Notes under the pieces: generated by a model
Seen by the model: only the letters and a program-made list of their open reading frames with translations
Database searches by the model: none
Told to the model about the DNA's origin: nothing
DNA from: Sedimenticola hydrogenitrophicus
GTDB taxonomy: Bacteria; Pseudomonadota; Gammaproteobacteria; Chromatiales; Chromatiaceae
Reading direction: 5' to 3'
Assembly (NCBI RefSeq): GCF_025175675.1
Contig: NZ_JANIOA010000019.1
Location: 24,273-88,272, forward strand
DNA length: 64,000 bases
Position numbers and translations under genes: made by a program
Shown here: positions 49,996-61,075 of the stretch, piece after piece
Position numbering within the stretch: the stretch's first letter is position 1
Layout of the letters: each line of letters begins with the position of its first letter

Positions 49996-52587
49996 TCACT
50001 CCCCGGTAGATTCCGTGTCGACTTCGGCTTCGGCTTCCGCCTCTTCCTGCTCCTCGCCTCCCAGGGACTCGATACGCTCGATTCCCACCAGTTTCTCCTT
50101 TTTGGAGAGGCGGATCATGGTGACCCCCTGGGTATCCCGTCCCATTACCGAGACGTCGGAAATGGGGGTGCGTACCAGGGTACCGCCATTGGTGATCAGC
50201 ATCACCTCGTCCCCCTCTTCCACCAGCACCGCGCCGACCTGCTGGCCGTTGCGCTCGGAGGCCTTGATGGAGATGACGCCCATGCCGCCCCGGCCACGCA
50301 GCGGGAACTGCTCGACCGGCGTGCGCTTGCCATAACCGTTCTCGGTCACGGTCAACACGCTCCGGCCCGGTTCGGCAATCATCAGCGAGATCACCCGCTG
50401 CCCCGGCCCCAGCTTCACGCCGCGCACACCGCAGGCGGTCCGGCCCATAGGGCGTACCTGGGATTCATTGAAGCGGATCGCCTTGCTGGCGGATGTGAAC
50501 AGCATGACGTCCTGATCGCCGTCGGTGACCGCGACCCCCACCAGTTGATCATCATCCCGCAGGTCCACGGCGATAATGCCGCTGGCGCGCTGGCGGGAGA
50601 AGTTGATCAGCGGGGTCTTCTTCACGGTACCGGAGCTGGTGGCCATGAAGATGTACTTGTCCTCTGAATAGACACGGATCGGCAGCACCGCGTTGATCCG
50701 TTCATCCTTCTCCAGCGGCAGCAGATTGACAATCGGCTTGCCGCGGGCGTTGCGGCTCGCCTGGGGCAGTTCGTACACCTTCATCCAGTAGACCCGGCCA
50801 CGGCTGGAAAAGCAGAGGATGGTGTCGTGGGTACTGGCGACAAACAGCTGATCGACAAAATCTTCGTCCTTGGTGCTGGTGGCGCTCTTGCCCTTGCCGC
50901 CGCGCCGTTGCGCCTGATAGTTATCCAGGGTCTGGGCCTTGGCATAACCGGTATGGGAGAGCGTGACCACCACGTCCTCCTCGGTGATCAGGTCTTCCAG
51001 GGTCAGATCCAGCCGATTGCTGATGATCTCGGTACGCCGGGCGTCGGCATACTGATCACGGATCGCGATCAGCTCATCCCGGATCACCTGCATCAGTCGA
51101 TCGGGGCTGGAGAGAATATCAAGTAAATCCTTAATTTTCTCTATTATCTCGCTGTATTCACTAAGTATTTTTTCCTGCTCAAGCCCGGTCAGGCGGTGCA
51201 GGCGCAGATCCAGGATCGCCTGGGCCTGGGTATCGGTGAGCCGATATCCCTGTTCGCTGAGGCCAAACTCGAGGGCCAGCCCCTGGGGCCTGGAAGCGTC
51301 CGATCCGGCCCGTCCCAGCATCGACTCGACCGCCCCCGACTTCCACGGGCGTGCCAGCAGTTCCCGTTTCGCATCCGCCGGACTGGCGGCCTCGCGGATC
51401 AGCTTGATCACCTCGTCGATATTGGCCAGGGCGACCGCCAGACCCTCCAGCACATGGGCGCGGTCGCGCGCCTTGCGCAGCTCGAACAGGGTGCGGCGGG
51501 TCACCACCTCGCGCCGATGGCGGATGAAGTACTCCAGCATCTGCTTGATGTTGAGCAGACGGGGCTGACCATCCACCAGGGAGACCATGTTGATGCCGAA
51601 CACATTCTGCATCTGGGTGTGCTGGTAGAGGTTGTTGAGCACCACCTCCGCCACCTCGCCGCGGCGCAGCTCGATCACCATGCGCATGCCGTCCTTGTCG
51701 GACTCGTCACGCAGCTCGCTGATCCCCTCAATGCGCTTCTCCTTGACCAGCTCGGCAATCTTCTCCAGCAGCCGCGCCTTGTTCACCTGGTAGGGCAGTT
51801 CGTGCACCACGATGGTCTGGCGGCCGGTCTTGTCATTGGTCTCGATCCCGGTACGGGCGCGCACATAGATGCGGCCACGACCGGTCTTGTAGGCCTCGTG
51901 GATGCCGCGGGCGCCATTGATCAGGGCGGCGGTGGGAAAGTCCGGACCGGGGATGTACTCCATCAGGCCGTCGATGGTGAGGGCGGGATCATCGATCAGG
52001 GCGACACAGCCGTTGACAATCTCGGTCAGATTATGCGGCGGGATATTGGTCGCCATGCCCACCGCAATGCCGGTGGAACCGTTCACCAGCAGATTGGGGA
52101 TGCGCGCCGGCAGTACCGCCGGCTCATGCTCGGATTCATCGTAGTTGGGGATGAAGTCGACGGTTTCCTTGTCCAGATCGTCCAGCATGCTGTGGGCGAT
52201 CCGGGCCATCCGCACCTCGGTATAACGCATGGCCGCCGGGGCGTCACCATCCACCGAACCGAAGTTGCCCTGACCATCCACCAGCATATAACGCATGGAG
52301 AACGGCTGGGCCATGCGCACGATGGTGTCATACACCGCGGTATCGCCATGCGGGTGATACTTACCGATCACGTCACCGACTACACGGGCGGATTTCTTGT
52401 AGGGTTTGTTCCAGTCGTTTCCCAGCACGCTCATGGCGTAGAGTACGCGACGATGGACCGGCTTCAATCCATCGCGCACATCCGGCAGGGCACGCCCGAC
52501 GATTACGCTCATGGCGTAATCGAGGTAGGACGTCTGCATCTCATCTTCGAGATTGACCGGCAGGACTTCTTTGGCAAATTCGGTCAT
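49996..52587 (-). CDS. gyrA: DNA gyrase subunit A
   Basis: An 863-residue topoisomerase II subunit. The active-site tyrosine is in [10 protein letters not shown]. The C-terminal domain has the GyrA box QRRGGKG needed for DNA wrapping, and the protein ends in an acidic tail ([15 protein letters not shown]). At the quinolone region, [10 protein letters not shown] has Thr where E. coli has Ser83, a common natural state in Gammaproteobacteria. First gene of the gyrA-to-tyrA run. Confidence 0.97.
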   Translation of the reverse strand: MTEFAKEVLPVNLEDEMQTSYLDYAMSVIVGRALPDVRDGLKPVHRRVLYAMSVLGNDWNKPYKKSARVVGDVIGKYHPHGDTAVYDTIVRMAQPFSMRYMLVDGQGNFGSVDGDAPAAMRYTEVRMARIAHSMLDDLDKETVDFIPNYDESEHEPAVLPARIPNLLVNGSTGIAVGMATNIPPHNLTEIVNGCVALIDDPALTIDGLMEYIPGPDFPTAALINGARGIHEAYKTGRGRIYVRARTGIETNDKTGRQTIVVHELPYQVNKARLLEKIAELVKEKRIEGISELRDESDKDGMRMVIELRRGEVAEVVLNNLYQHTQMQNVFGINMVSLVDGQPRLLNIKQMLEYFIRHRREVVTRRTLFELRKARDRAHVLEGLAVALANIDEVIKLIREAASPADAKRELLARPWKSGAVESMLGRAGSDASRPQGLALEFGLSEQGYRLTDTQAQAILDLRLHRLTGLEQEKILSEYSEIIEKIKDLLDILSSPDRLMQVIRDELIAIRDQYADARRTEIISNRLDLTLEDLITEEDVVVTLSHTGYAKAQTLDNYQAQRRGGKGKSATSTKDEDFVDQLFVASTHDTILCFSSRGRVYWMKVYELPQASRNARGKPIVNLLPLEKDERINAVLPIRVYSEDKYIFMATSSGTVKKTPLINFSRQRASGIIAVDLRDDDQLVGVAVTDGDQDVMLFTSASKAIRFNESQVRPMGRTACGVRGVKLGPGQRVISLMIAEPGRSVLTVTENGYGKRTPVEQFPLRGRGGMGVISIKASERNGQQVGAVLVEEGDEVMLITNGGTLVRTPISDVSVMGRDTQGVTMIRLSKKEKLVGIERIESLGGEEQEEAEAEAEVDTESTGE

Positions 52588-52752
52588 AGGCGGTTCATTA
52601 ACCTTCTTGTTTTACGACGACTTACAATCTGATCAGCGCAACCCGAGGCGACTTCGTCCCGGACGGCATCCACCCCGGACAACATCCACACACAGCGCCG
52701 GGCTACGCTTTTTAAGCCGCTTATAGTAACACATTCCGGGAAGGTACCGCCT

Positions 52753-52780
52753 GAAAAAAAAGCCGCTGAAAACGGCTTTT
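52753..52780 (-). terminator. Rho-independent terminator of mtnA
   Basis: On the minus strand AAAAGCCG, loop, CGGCTTTTTTTT: an 8-bp stem followed by a U-run, 14 nt after the mtnA stop. It separates mtnA from gyrA. Confidence 0.85.
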
Positions 52781-52793
52781 CGCCACTCTCAGC

Positions 52794-53870
<1,077 letters not shown>

Positions 53871-53930
53871 GGCAAATTCACCTAATTCTACCCGATAACC
53901 TTACCCAGACGCATTCAAACGGACAGCAAC

Positions 53931-55247
53931 TTGATTATCGATACCCTTATCTTTGCCCGGTGGATCATCCCGGTGGTTCCCGATCAGCAGGTGTTGCAGG
54001 ACCACGCCCTGGCGATCCATGGCGGCAATATCCTGGAGATTCTGCCGGCGCAGCAGGCGCGTACCAAATACCAGCCGAACAGTCTCCACGAACTGCCCCG
54101 GCACGCCCTGATACCCGGCCTGATCAACGCCCACACCCATGCCAGCATGAGCCTGATGCGAGGACTGGCGGACGATCTGCCGCTGATGTCCTGGCTCAAC
54201 GAACACATCTGGCCGGCCGAGGGGCGCTGGGTGAGCGAGGAGTTCATCGCCGATGGCACCCGCCTGGCGGTGGCCGAAATGCTGCGCGGCGGCACCACCT
54301 GCTTCAACGACATGTATTTCTTCCCGGAAGTGACCGGCATGGTGTGTGCCGCCGCCGGGATGCGCGCCGTGGTGGGCCTGATCACCATCGATTTCCCCTC
54401 GGCCTGGGCCAGCGGTCCGGACGAATACATCAGCCGCGGCTTGGAGGTGCATGACCAGTTTCGCAACCACGGCCTGATCGGCACCGCCTTCGCCCCCCAT
54501 GCCCCCTATACCGTCTCCGACCAGCCGTTCGAGCGCATCCGCATGCTGGCGGATGAGCTGGAGATCCCGATCCACATGCATGTGCACGAGACCCGGGACG
54601 AGATCCATCAGGGTATCGGCCGTTACGGCATGCGGCCGATCGAGCGCCTGCGGCAACTGGGCCTGATCTCCCCCGCCCTCAGTGCGGTGCACATGACCCA
54701 GCTGGAAGAGGCGGAGATCGAGCTGTTCGCCGAGAGCGGCGCCAGCGTGGTCCACTGTCCCGAATCCAACCTGAAACTGGCCTCCGGTTTCTGTCCGGTG
54801 GAGAAGCTGCATCGGGCCGGGATCAATATCGCCATCGGCACCGACGGCGCGGCCAGCAACAACGACCTGGACATGTTCAGCGAGATGCGCAGTGCCGCGC
54901 TGCTGGCCAAGGGGGTGGCCGATGATGCCAGCGCCATCCCGGCCCACACCGCCCTGCGCATGGCCACGCTCAACGGCGCCATCGCCCTGGGCCTGGGCGA
55001 GCGGACCGGCTCCCTGGAACCGGGAAAGGCCGCCGACATCACTGCCGTGGACCTGGGGGGCCTGGAGACCCAGCCGGTCTATCATCCGATCTCGCAACTG
55101 GTCTACGCCACCGGCCGCGACAAGGTGACCGATGTCTGGATCGCCGGCAAGCCGGTGCTGCACGGCGGCCGCCTCACCACCCTGGACCCGCGCGAGATCG
55201 TGGCGCGGGCGGCGGAGTGGCAAGTGCGGATTGCCGAATTCGAGTAA
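53931..55247 (+). CDS. mtaD: 5'-methylthioadenosine / S-adenosylhomocysteine deaminase (TRZ/ATZ family)
   Basis: A 438-residue amidohydrolase. Metal ligands are visible in LINAHTHASMSLMRG, IHMHVHETRDE and TDGAASNNDLDMFSEMR; SVVHCPESNLKLASG is the family motif. It deaminates MTA and/or SAH. The start is TTG at 53931, the only good one before the conserved MIIDTLIFARWI; GGACAGCAAC precedes it. It is divergent from mtnA, as in pseudomonads, and upstream of ubiG. Confidence 0.9.
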   Translation: MIIDTLIFARWIIPVVPDQQVLQDHALAIHGGNILEILPAQQARTKYQPNSLHELPRHALIPGLINAHTHASMSLMRGLADDLPLMSWLNEHIWPAEGRWVSEEFIADGTRLAVAEMLRGGTTCFNDMYFFPEVTGMVCAAAGMRAVVGLITIDFPSAWASGPDEYISRGLEVHDQFRNHGLIGTAFAPHAPYTVSDQPFERIRMLADELEIPIHMHVHETRDEIHQGIGRYGMRPIERLRQLGLISPALSAVHMTQLEEAEIELFAESGASVVHCPESNLKLASGFCPVEKLHRAGINIAIGTDGAASNNDLDMFSEMRSAALLAKGVADDASAIPAHTALRMATLNGAIALGLGERTGSLEPGKAADITAVDLGGLETQPVYHPISQLVYATGRDKVTDVWIAGKPVLHGGRLTTLDPREIVARAAEWQVRIAEFE

Positions 55248-55312
55248 CCACCACCTCCCGGGGTGGCCTGACCACCCGCAGCCCGATCCACAGCAACATC
55301 AAGGAGTCAAGT

Positions 55313-55786
55313 ATGCGCCGAATCAACCTGTTACTGATCCTGCTTCTGGCCGGTCCGGCCCTGGCCCAGGACCCCATCACCCCGGCGGACGCGCCGATCG
55401 CGGTCTACCAGGTCCAGGATGAATACGACGCCATCCGCTCGAATCTGGAATTGGCCATCACCGGGCGCGGTATGCTGATCAGCAGCACCCTGCATATCAG
55501 CGACATGTTCAACCGCACCGCCGCCGACACCGGCCTGACCAACACCCTGTACGATAAGGCCGAGGCGTTCGAGTTCTGCAACCTCAAGCTCTCCTGGCAG
55601 ATGTCCGATGCCCACCCCGCCAACCTGTCGATCTGCCCGCTCACCATCGGCATCTATACCCTGCAGGAGCGGCCGGGCGAGGTCTTTCTCAGCTACCGTC
55701 GCCCGCTGATGCTGGGCGAATCGGCGGCAGCCGAACAGGCGCTTACCGAGCTGTACCGGGGCATTATCAAAGAGGCGCTGGAGTAA
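55313..55786 (+). CDS. Exported DUF302 protein
   Basis: A 157-residue periplasmic protein: signal peptide MRRINLLLILLLAGPALAQ, then a DUF302-like domain (YDAIRSNLELAITGRGMLISS, CNLKLSWQMSDAHP, ICPLTIGIYTLQERPG). AAGGAGTCAAGT precedes the ATG at 55313. It is inserted between mtaD and ubiG; function unknown. Confidence 0.8.
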   Translation: MRRINLLLILLLAGPALAQDPITPADAPIAVYQVQDEYDAIRSNLELAITGRGMLISSTLHISDMFNRTAADTGLTNTLYDKAEAFEFCNLKLSWQMSDAHPANLSICPLTIGIYTLQERPGEVFLSYRRPLMLGESAAAEQALTELYRGIIKEALE

Positions 55787-55869
55787 TCTGGGTTATACTC
55801 CCGCCTGTCGACCCGATCGGCCGAAAACGTAACCTGACACCTGGTAATCAATAACGAGTTCAAGACAAC

Positions 55870-56601
55870 ATGACTGACAGCAGCATCAATGTCGATCACG
55901 CCGAAATCAGTAAATTCGAGGAGCTGGCGGCCCGCTGGTGGGACCCCCACAGCGAGTTCAAACCGCTCCACGAGATCAACCCGCTACGCCTGGGTTATAT
56001 CAACCGGATTGCCGGCCTGAACGGCAAGCGGGTCCTGGATGTGGGCTGCGGTGGCGGCATCCTCTCCGAGAGCATGGCACAGGCGGGGGCCACGGTGACC
56101 GGCATCGACCTGGGCGAGGCGCCCCTGCAGGTGGCCCGGCTGCACCTGCTGGAATCGGGCCTGGAGGTGGACTATCGGCGCATCCCGGTGGAGCAGTTGG
56201 CGGAACAGGAGCCCGGGACCTTCGATGTGGTCACCTGCATGGAGATGCTGGAACACGTACCCGACCCGTCGTCGGTGGTGGAGGCCTGCGCCCGACTGGC
56301 AAAACCGGGCGGCCAGCTCTTCTTCTCCACCCTGAACCGCAACCCCAAATCCTACCTGTTCGCCATCGTCGGCGCCGAATACCTGCTGCGCCTGCTGCCG
56401 AAGGGGACCCACGACTTCTCCAAGTTCATCAAACCCTCCGAGCTGGAGCGCTGGATCCGCCGGGCGGAGCTGCAGACGCAGGAGATGATCGGACTGACCT
56501 ACAACCCCCTGACCGGCCAGTATCGACTGGTGCCGGGCGATGTGGATGTCAATTACATGGTGAGCTGCCGTAAAGCGAGTGATGAGTCGAGTGATGCCTG
56601 A
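55870..56601 (+). CDS. ubiG: Ubiquinone biosynthesis O-methyltransferase
   Basis: A 243-residue SAM-dependent methyltransferase acting twice in ubiquinone synthesis. [19 protein letters not shown] is the UbiG N-terminal signature, [16 protein letters not shown] the SAM motif, and [21 protein letters not shown] the C-terminal motif. The next gene begins before its stop. Confidence 0.95.
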   Translation: MTDSSINVDHAEISKFEELAARWWDPHSEFKPLHEINPLRLGYINRIAGLNGKRVLDVGCGGGILSESMAQAGATVTGIDLGEAPLQVARLHLLESGLEVDYRRIPVEQLAEQEPGTFDVVTCMEMLEHVPDPSSVVEACARLAKPGGQLFFSTLNRNPKSYLFAIVGAEYLLRLLPKGTHDFSKFIKPSELERWIRRAELQTQEMIGLTYNPLTGQYRLVPGDVDVNYMVSCRKASDESSDA

Positions 56602-57289
56602 CGGTATCCGCTTCCACGGCCGCCCGGTCAGGCTGGTGCTGTTCGATCTGGACGGCACCCTGGCCGACACCGCCCCGGACCTCGCCTATGCGCTGAATCA
56701 GACACTGGTCCGGCATGGTCGTGATGCCCTCCCCTTTGAGCGGATACGCCCCCACGTCTCCCACGGCGGCATCGCCCTGATCCGTGCCGGCTTCGCCATC
56801 GAACCGGACCATCCGGAGTTCCAGCGCTACCGGGAGGACCTGCTGGCCATCTATCAGGCCAATATCGCCCGAGAGACCACGCTGTTTCCCGGCATGGCGG
56901 AGGTGCTTGAACAGCTGGAGCGGCACAGCGTCGGCTGGGGGGTTGTCACCAACAAGCCGGCCTGGCTGACCGACCCACTGATGGCCGGTCTGGGACTGAC
57001 CCGGCGTGCCGCCTGCATCGTCAGCGGCGACACCACCGCCAACGGCAAACCCCATCCCGGACCGATTCTGCACGCCTGTGAAGTCGCCGACACCGCGCCG
57101 CGGGAGTGCCTGTTTATCGGTGATGCCGAGCGCGACATCATCGCCGGGCGGGCCGCGGGCACCACCACCCTCACCGCCCTGTTCGGCTACCTGGACGAGC
57201 AGGACCGCCCGGACAGCTGGGGAGCCGACGACAGCGTCGCCGCGCCGGCCCAGATCCTGGAAAAACTCGGCATTGGGACCGGTCAATAA
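56582..57289 (+). CDS. mupP: HAD phosphatase, probable MurNAc-6-phosphate phosphatase (MupP)
   Basis: A 235-residue HAD-superfamily phosphatase. Motif I is [22 protein letters not shown] and GKPHPGPI give motifs II/III and [16 protein letters not shown] motif IV. Proteins of this sequence are often named phosphoglycolate phosphatase (gph), but its place between ubiG and yciK is that of MupP of peptidoglycan recycling in Pseudomonas, so I prefer that role. The start is uncertain (ATG 56582 or 56594). It overlaps ubiG. Its stop TAA touches a repeat. Confidence 0.82.
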   Translation: MSRVMPDGIRFHGRPVRLVLFDLDGTLADTAPDLAYALNQTLVRHGRDALPFERIRPHVSHGGIALIRAGFAIEPDHPEFQRYREDLLAIYQANIARETTLFPGMAEVLEQLERHSVGWGVVTNKPAWLTDPLMAGLGLTRRAACIVSGDTTANGKPHPGPILHACEVADTAPRECLFIGDAERDIIAGRAAGTTTLTALFGYLDEQDRPDSWGADDSVAAPAQILEKLGIGTGQ

Positions 57290-57360
57290 CCCAAGTTTCG
57301 GAGTTCAGTTCCAAACGCCCTGAACGACGCCTTGTGAACTCCGAAACTTGAGTCAATAAA
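57285..57360. repeat. TTTCGGAGTTCA element, empty copy
   Basis: CAAGTTTCGGAGTTCA and TGAACTCCGAAACTTG enclose GTTCCAAACGCCCTGAACGA. It matches 29678-29853 except that the 101-bp inner hairpin there is absent here, at the junction ACGCC|CTGAACG. The element's left end includes the mupP stop TAA. Confidence 0.88.
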
Positions 57361-57433
57361 CCACTATCTAAGCTCGAATACCGGGCGACACCCGGTTAGA
57401 ATAGCCGCACACCATCAGCTTCAGGATCCCGAT

Positions 57434-58174
57434 ATGCGTGACTATCACCCCCCGAAAGACCTGCTGAGCGGACGTACCATTCTCGTCACCGGTGCCGGCG
57501 ACGGGATCGGCCGAACCGCCGCCATCGCCTTTGCGGCTCACGGGGCTACCGTGGTGCTGCTGGGGAGAACCATCGCCAAACTCGAAGCGGTCTACGATGC
57601 CATCGAGGCCGCAGGCGGAGTTCAGCCCGCGATCTACCCGATGAACCTGGAGGGTGCCACGCCCCACGACTATGGCGAACTGGCCGAGACGCTGGACAAG
57701 GAGTTCGGCTCGCTGGAGGGGCTGCTGCACAACGCCGCCCAGTTGCGCCTGCTGAGCAGGATCGATGATTACGATCCCGAGACCTGGTATCAGGTGATGC
57801 AGGTCAACCTCAACGCGCCGTTCCTGCTGACCCAGGCCTGCCTGCCGCTGCTGCGTAAGGCGAAGGATGCCGCGGTGGTATTTACCGGAGACCAGGTGGG
57901 ACGTCAGGCGAAGGCCTACTGGGGCGCCTACGGGGTTGCGAAATTCGGCCTGGAGGGCCTGATGCAGTTGCTCGCCGAGGAGACCCGGGACAGCAGCCAC
58001 ATCCGGGTCAACAGCTTCGCGCCCGGCCCCACCCGCAGCAAACTGCGTCTGCTCGCCTTTCCCGGCGAGGATACCGAAACCCTCAAGACGGCGGACAGCC
58101 TGGTCCCCGACTACCTCTGGCTCATGGGGCCGGACAGCATCGGCACCAGCGGTCAGGCACTGGAATACCGCTAA
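57434..58174 (+). CDS. yciK: YciK-like short-chain dehydrogenase, catalytic Ser replaced
   Basis: A 246-residue SDR following mupP. The NAD(P) motif is VTGAGDGIG; NNAAQ-like HNAAQL is present; the YxxxK pair is Tyr166/Lys170 (YGVAK). The position 13 residues before Tyr, which is Ser in YciK of E. coli (FTSSSVGRQ), is Asp153 here (FTGDQVGRQ), so normal SDR catalysis is doubtful. The stop codon TAA is the first three bases of the adjacent 165-bp repeat. Confidence 0.87.
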   Translation: MRDYHPPKDLLSGRTILVTGAGDGIGRTAAIAFAAHGATVVLLGRTIAKLEAVYDAIEAAGGVQPAIYPMNLEGATPHDYGELAETLDKEFGSLEGLLHNAAQLRLLSRIDDYDPETWYQVMQVNLNAPFLLTQACLPLLRKAKDAAVVFTGDQVGRQAKAYWGAYGVAKFGLEGLMQLLAEETRDSSHIRVNSFAPGPTRSKLRLLAFPGEDTETLKTADSLVPDYLWLMGPDSIGTSGQALEYR

Positions 58175-58336
58175 GGGCCCGCGCAAGAATAATTCCGTAG
58201 TACCGAGGGCGTTCCTGGGCCACGCTGGCAAGGCACGCTTTGCAGGCAATGGCCGCTCCCTTGCCAAAAAGCGTAACGCCGCCAGCGGGGTCCAGGGGCG
58301 ACCGAATACAGGAACTTATTCTTGCGCGGGCCCTAA
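58172..58336. repeat. 165-bp MITE-like family, copy 3
   Basis: 165 bp, ends TAAGGGCCCGCGCAAGAATA / complement TTAGGGCCCGCGCAAGAATA. The body has GGCAAGGCACGCTTTGCAGG and CCTTGCCAAAAAGCGTAACG. Same orientation as copy 2. Its first TAA ends the yciK gene. Confidence 0.93.
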
Positions 58337-58473
58337 GATCACCCCGTCGGGCGGCCAATACTGCCGCCCGGCTGGCGGCAGGCGGCAACAAATAGCCGCC
58401 AACCTGCGTCATTTTTTTGTCTTCCGTCACAATAATAAATTTATCTGCTTGTTTTTTATGTTTTATTTTAATA

Positions 58474-58489
58474 TGGCACGAATATCGCT
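58474..58489 (+). promoter_or_regulatory. Sigma-54 (RpoN)-type promoter
   Basis: TGGCACGAATATCGCT has a consensus -24 (TGGCACG) and the -12 GC at the right spacing, with one mismatch (TCGC for TTGC). It lies 53 nt upstream of the diguanylate cyclase ATG. Confidence 0.6.
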
Positions 58490-58541
58490 TAGATAATCGC
58501 GGCTATCTTGTGGCATAAAAATAAAGTTGGAAACACTGATT

Positions 58542-59468
58542 ATGACAAACCAGATGCAGCATGTTTCAGGCAACACCAGAAGGGTCACACCGCACCCGTC
58601 ACATCCCGACCGGAATGAAGAGTCCCATTACCGCTTTGCATCCAAGATACTGGCCCTCAGTGGTATTCTGCAAAGTACCCTGGAGATCAATGAACTGCTG
58701 GCGCTGTTTGCCAAGGAGATCCGCGAGTTCATCAAATACGATGGCCTCACCTACCGCTTCCCGTCACTGAAAATCGATATCAAGCTCGGCGACCAGCCGG
58801 CCAACAACTGCGCCTATGAGTTGGTGGTCGCCGGCGATCACCTGGGTGACCTGAACTTTTTCCGTCACTATCCATTTGAGGCCTCGGAACTGGAGGCGAT
58901 CGAAAACCTGCTGGCCGGGCTGCTCTACCCGCTGCGCAACACCCTGCTCTATCAACGGGCGGTGGAGTCGGCCACCATCGATCCCCTGACCGGGGTGAGA
59001 AACCGGGCCGCCATGGATAGCTCGATGAAGCGTGAGATCGGTCTGGCCCTGCGCCACAACACCCCGCTCTCTGTCATCCTGATGGATCTGGACCACTTCA
59101 AATCGATCAACGACCGCTATGGTCACCTGTATGGCGACCAGGCGCTGAAGGCGGCGGCTCAATGCGCCGAACAGAGCATCCGCGAATCCGACATGATCTT
59201 CCGCTACGGTGGCGAGGAGTTCCTGATACTGTTAACGGGAACCGATCTGCAGGGTGCCGAACTGCTTGCGGAACGCATCCGGCATAATGTGGGGGCTTTG
59301 CCGCCACAGACAGAGAAGGCGATCCAAATGACCGTCAGCCTCGGGGTCACCAGCCTGGAACAGGGCGATGACATGAACAGCCTGTTCCAGCGTATGGATA
59401 GCGCCCTCTATCGCGCCAAGGATAGCGGCAGAAACCGGGTGGTTATCGGCACCACCGCGGATGCGTGA
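58542..59468 (+). CDS. GGDEF diguanylate cyclase
   Basis: A 308-residue c-di-GMP synthase. The N-terminal half (30-140) is an unassigned sensor region, perhaps GAF-like. The GGDEF domain (about 145-305) has GGEEF at 223-227 and an I-site RESD at 214-217, so it should be active and feedback-inhibited. I chose the ATG at 58542; an in-frame TTG lies 15 nt upstream. A sigma-54-type promoter precedes it. Confidence 0.92.
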   Translation: MTNQMQHVSGNTRRVTPHPSHPDRNEESHYRFASKILALSGILQSTLEINELLALFAKEIREFIKYDGLTYRFPSLKIDIKLGDQPANNCAYELVVAGDHLGDLNFFRHYPFEASELEAIENLLAGLLYPLRNTLLYQRAVESATIDPLTGVRNRAAMDSSMKREIGLALRHNTPLSVILMDLDHFKSINDRYGHLYGDQALKAAAQCAEQSIRESDMIFRYGGEEFLILLTGTDLQGAELLAERIRHNVGALPPQTEKAIQMTVSLGVTSLEQGDDMNSLFQRMDSALYRAKDSGRNRVVIGTTADA

Positions 59469-59475
59469 GTCCAAG

Positions 59476-59500
59476 GTTGGGGTGAGGCACAAACCCCAAC
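59476..59500 (+). terminator. Hairpin after the diguanylate cyclase
   Basis: GTTGGGGT / ACCCCAAC, 8-bp stem, 9-nt loop, 8 nt after the stop; TGTTGGGGTT follows at 59528 and could form an alternative pairing. No U-run. It may be a weak terminator or a repeat. Confidence 0.4.
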
Positions 59501-59571
59501 ATCATGGTGCACACGGATGAAACCCTGTTGGGGTTCACACGCCCCCTCCCAGCCTTGGGCTGGATGAGTTT

Positions 59572-59725
59572 GTAGCCTGGATGGAGCCCGCCCCATGGGA
59601 GCTTAATCGGCGCACAGCCCCAGTCGGGCGGAATCCGGGGCAGCGGCGTGCCACGCCCCGGATTCCGCCGCCGTGGGCGTATGCGGTTTACCCAGTTCGG
59701 AGAATAGCGGCTTCATCCAGGCTAC
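59572..59725. repeat. GTAGCCTGGATG palindromic element, copy 2
   Basis: GTAGCCTGGATG (59572-59583) and CATCCAGGCTAC (59714-59725) with internal CGGAATCCGGGG / CCCCGGATTCCG. Same family and near-identical length as 18072-18225. Confidence 0.85.
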
Positions 59726-59816
59726 GGTGCCGCAAGCGTGTTTTGGTCTGAAAAATCTTGACGAAATATCCGGGCCACCGATAATCGGATGGCCCTTTTA
59801 TTTGCATGAACCCAAA

Positions 59817-60401
59817 ATGTCCCGATTGATCCTGCTCAATAAACCCTACGGCGTACTCACCCAGTTTACCGACCCGTCAGGACGCGCGACACTGGCCGAT
59901 TTCATCCACACCAGCGGGGTCTACCCGGCCGGGCGGCTGGATCGGGACAGCGAGGGCCTGCTGCTGCTGACCGATGACGGCAAACTGCAACACCGACTGG
60001 CGAATCCGCGCGCCAAGACCTGGAAACGCTACTGGGTCGAGGTGGAGGGCATTCCAGCCCAGGCGGCGCTGCAACAACTCCGCGACGGCCTGGAATTGAA
60101 AGACGGCCCGACCCTGCCGGCACGGGCGCGACTGATCGCGCCTCCGGCACTCTGGGAACGCAATCCGCCGGTGCGGTTCCGTGCCAACATTCCGACCCAG
60201 TGGCTGGAAATCGAGATCCGTGAAGGCCGCAACCGGCAGGTTCGCCGCATGACCGCGGCCATCGGCTTTCCCACGCTGCGCCTGGTGCGCGTCGCTATCG
60301 GCGACTGGGAACTGGGCGCGCTGCAACCCGGCCAGTCTCGGCTCATCGAATTGCCCGACGACGGCCCCGCCCCCCGCTCCATCGGCAGAAGGCGTCGCTG
60401 A
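59817..60401 (+). CDS. rluE: 23S rRNA pseudouridine synthase E
   Basis: A 194-residue RsuA/RluE-family enzyme making Psi2457 in 23S rRNA. The catalytic aspartate is Asp41 in [26 protein letters not shown] and [24 protein letters not shown] are family motifs. I chose the ATG at 59817, at [10 protein letters not shown], since the upstream frame crosses a repeat. Followed by nudJ, as in E. coli. Confidence 0.93.
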   Translation: MSRLILLNKPYGVLTQFTDPSGRATLADFIHTSGVYPAGRLDRDSEGLLLLTDDGKLQHRLANPRAKTWKRYWVEVEGIPAQAALQQLRDGLELKDGPTLPARARLIAPPALWERNPPVRFRANIPTQWLEIEIREGRNRQVRRMTAAIGFPTLRLVRVAIGDWELGALQPGQSRLIELPDDGPAPRSIGRRRR

Positions 60402-60444
60402 CGGCATCCCCGTCACGGCACAGAATTCAGGTTAGAATAGAACC

Positions 60445-60894
60445 ATGATCTGGACACCCCACACCACCGTCGCCTCGATCATCGAACGATCCGGGCGTTT
60501 TCTCATGGTCGAAGAGCTCACCCGCGACGGCAAGCGGGTATTCAACCAGCCGGCCGGCCACCTGGAGGAGGCGGAAAGCCTGCTTGCCGCCGTTATCCGG
60601 GAAACCCGGGAGGAGACGCGCTGGGGCTTTACCCCGCAATCCCTCGTCGGCATCTACCGCTGGCAGGTCCCCCCCGCGGAGACCACTTACCTGCGCTTCT
60701 GCTTCCATGGCAACGGCCATGACCACCGCCCGGAACTGCCGCTGGACGACGGCATCCTGCGCGCGATCTGGCTGAGCCGGGAGGAGCTGGCGGCCAATCC
60801 ACAGCGGCTGCGCAGCCCGATGGTGCTGCGCTGTATCGACGACTACCTGGCCGGCTGCAGCTATCCCCTGGAACTGCTCAGTGACCTTGCCTAA
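60445..60894 (+). CDS. nudJ: Nudix phosphatase NudJ
   Basis: A 149-residue Nudix hydrolase. The Nudix box starts at Gly38 (GHLEEAESLL) and ends RETREE at 52-57. NudJ removes phosphate from thiamine-pyrimidine pyrophosphate and nucleotides. Order rluE-nudJ-mnmA is as in E. coli, but two extra genes and a repeat lie before mnmA. Its TAA stop is the first three bases of the 165-bp repeat. Confidence 0.9.
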   Translation: MIWTPHTTVASIIERSGRFLMVEELTRDGKRVFNQPAGHLEEAESLLAAVIRETREETRWGFTPQSLVGIYRWQVPPAETTYLRFCFHGNGHDHRPELPLDDGILRAIWLSREELAANPQRLRSPMVLRCIDDYLAGCSYPLELLSDLA

Positions 60895-61056
60895 GGACCC
60901 GCGCAAGAATAAGTTCCGGTATTCGGTCGCCCCTGGACCCCGCTGGCGGCGTTACACTTTTTGGCAAGGGAATTGCCATTGCCTGCAAAGCGTGCCTTGC
61001 CAGCGGGGCCCAGGAACGCCCTCGGTACTACGGAATTGTTCTTGCACGGGTCCTAA
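60892..61056. repeat. 165-bp MITE-like family, copy 4
   Basis: 165 bp, ends TAAGGACCCGCGCAAGAATA / complement TTAGGACCCGTGCAAGAACA; same orientation as copy 1. Its first TAA ends nudJ, and its other end lies 19 nt before the next gene's proposed start. Confidence 0.93.
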
Positions 61057-61075
61057 ACTGGCCGGTCTCTGCCTC

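Noticed and set aside
51196..52632. 478-codon plus-strand ORF opposite gyrA
   Set aside because: It is the complement of gyrA, rich in His/Gln/Gly as shadow frames are, and has no motif; gyrA is certain.
60881..61075. N-terminal extension of paralogue 1 through the repeat
   Set aside because: The extension is translated 165-bp repeat (the same peptide phrases, such as KNKFRYSVA, appear wherever the repeat occurs), not conserved protein.
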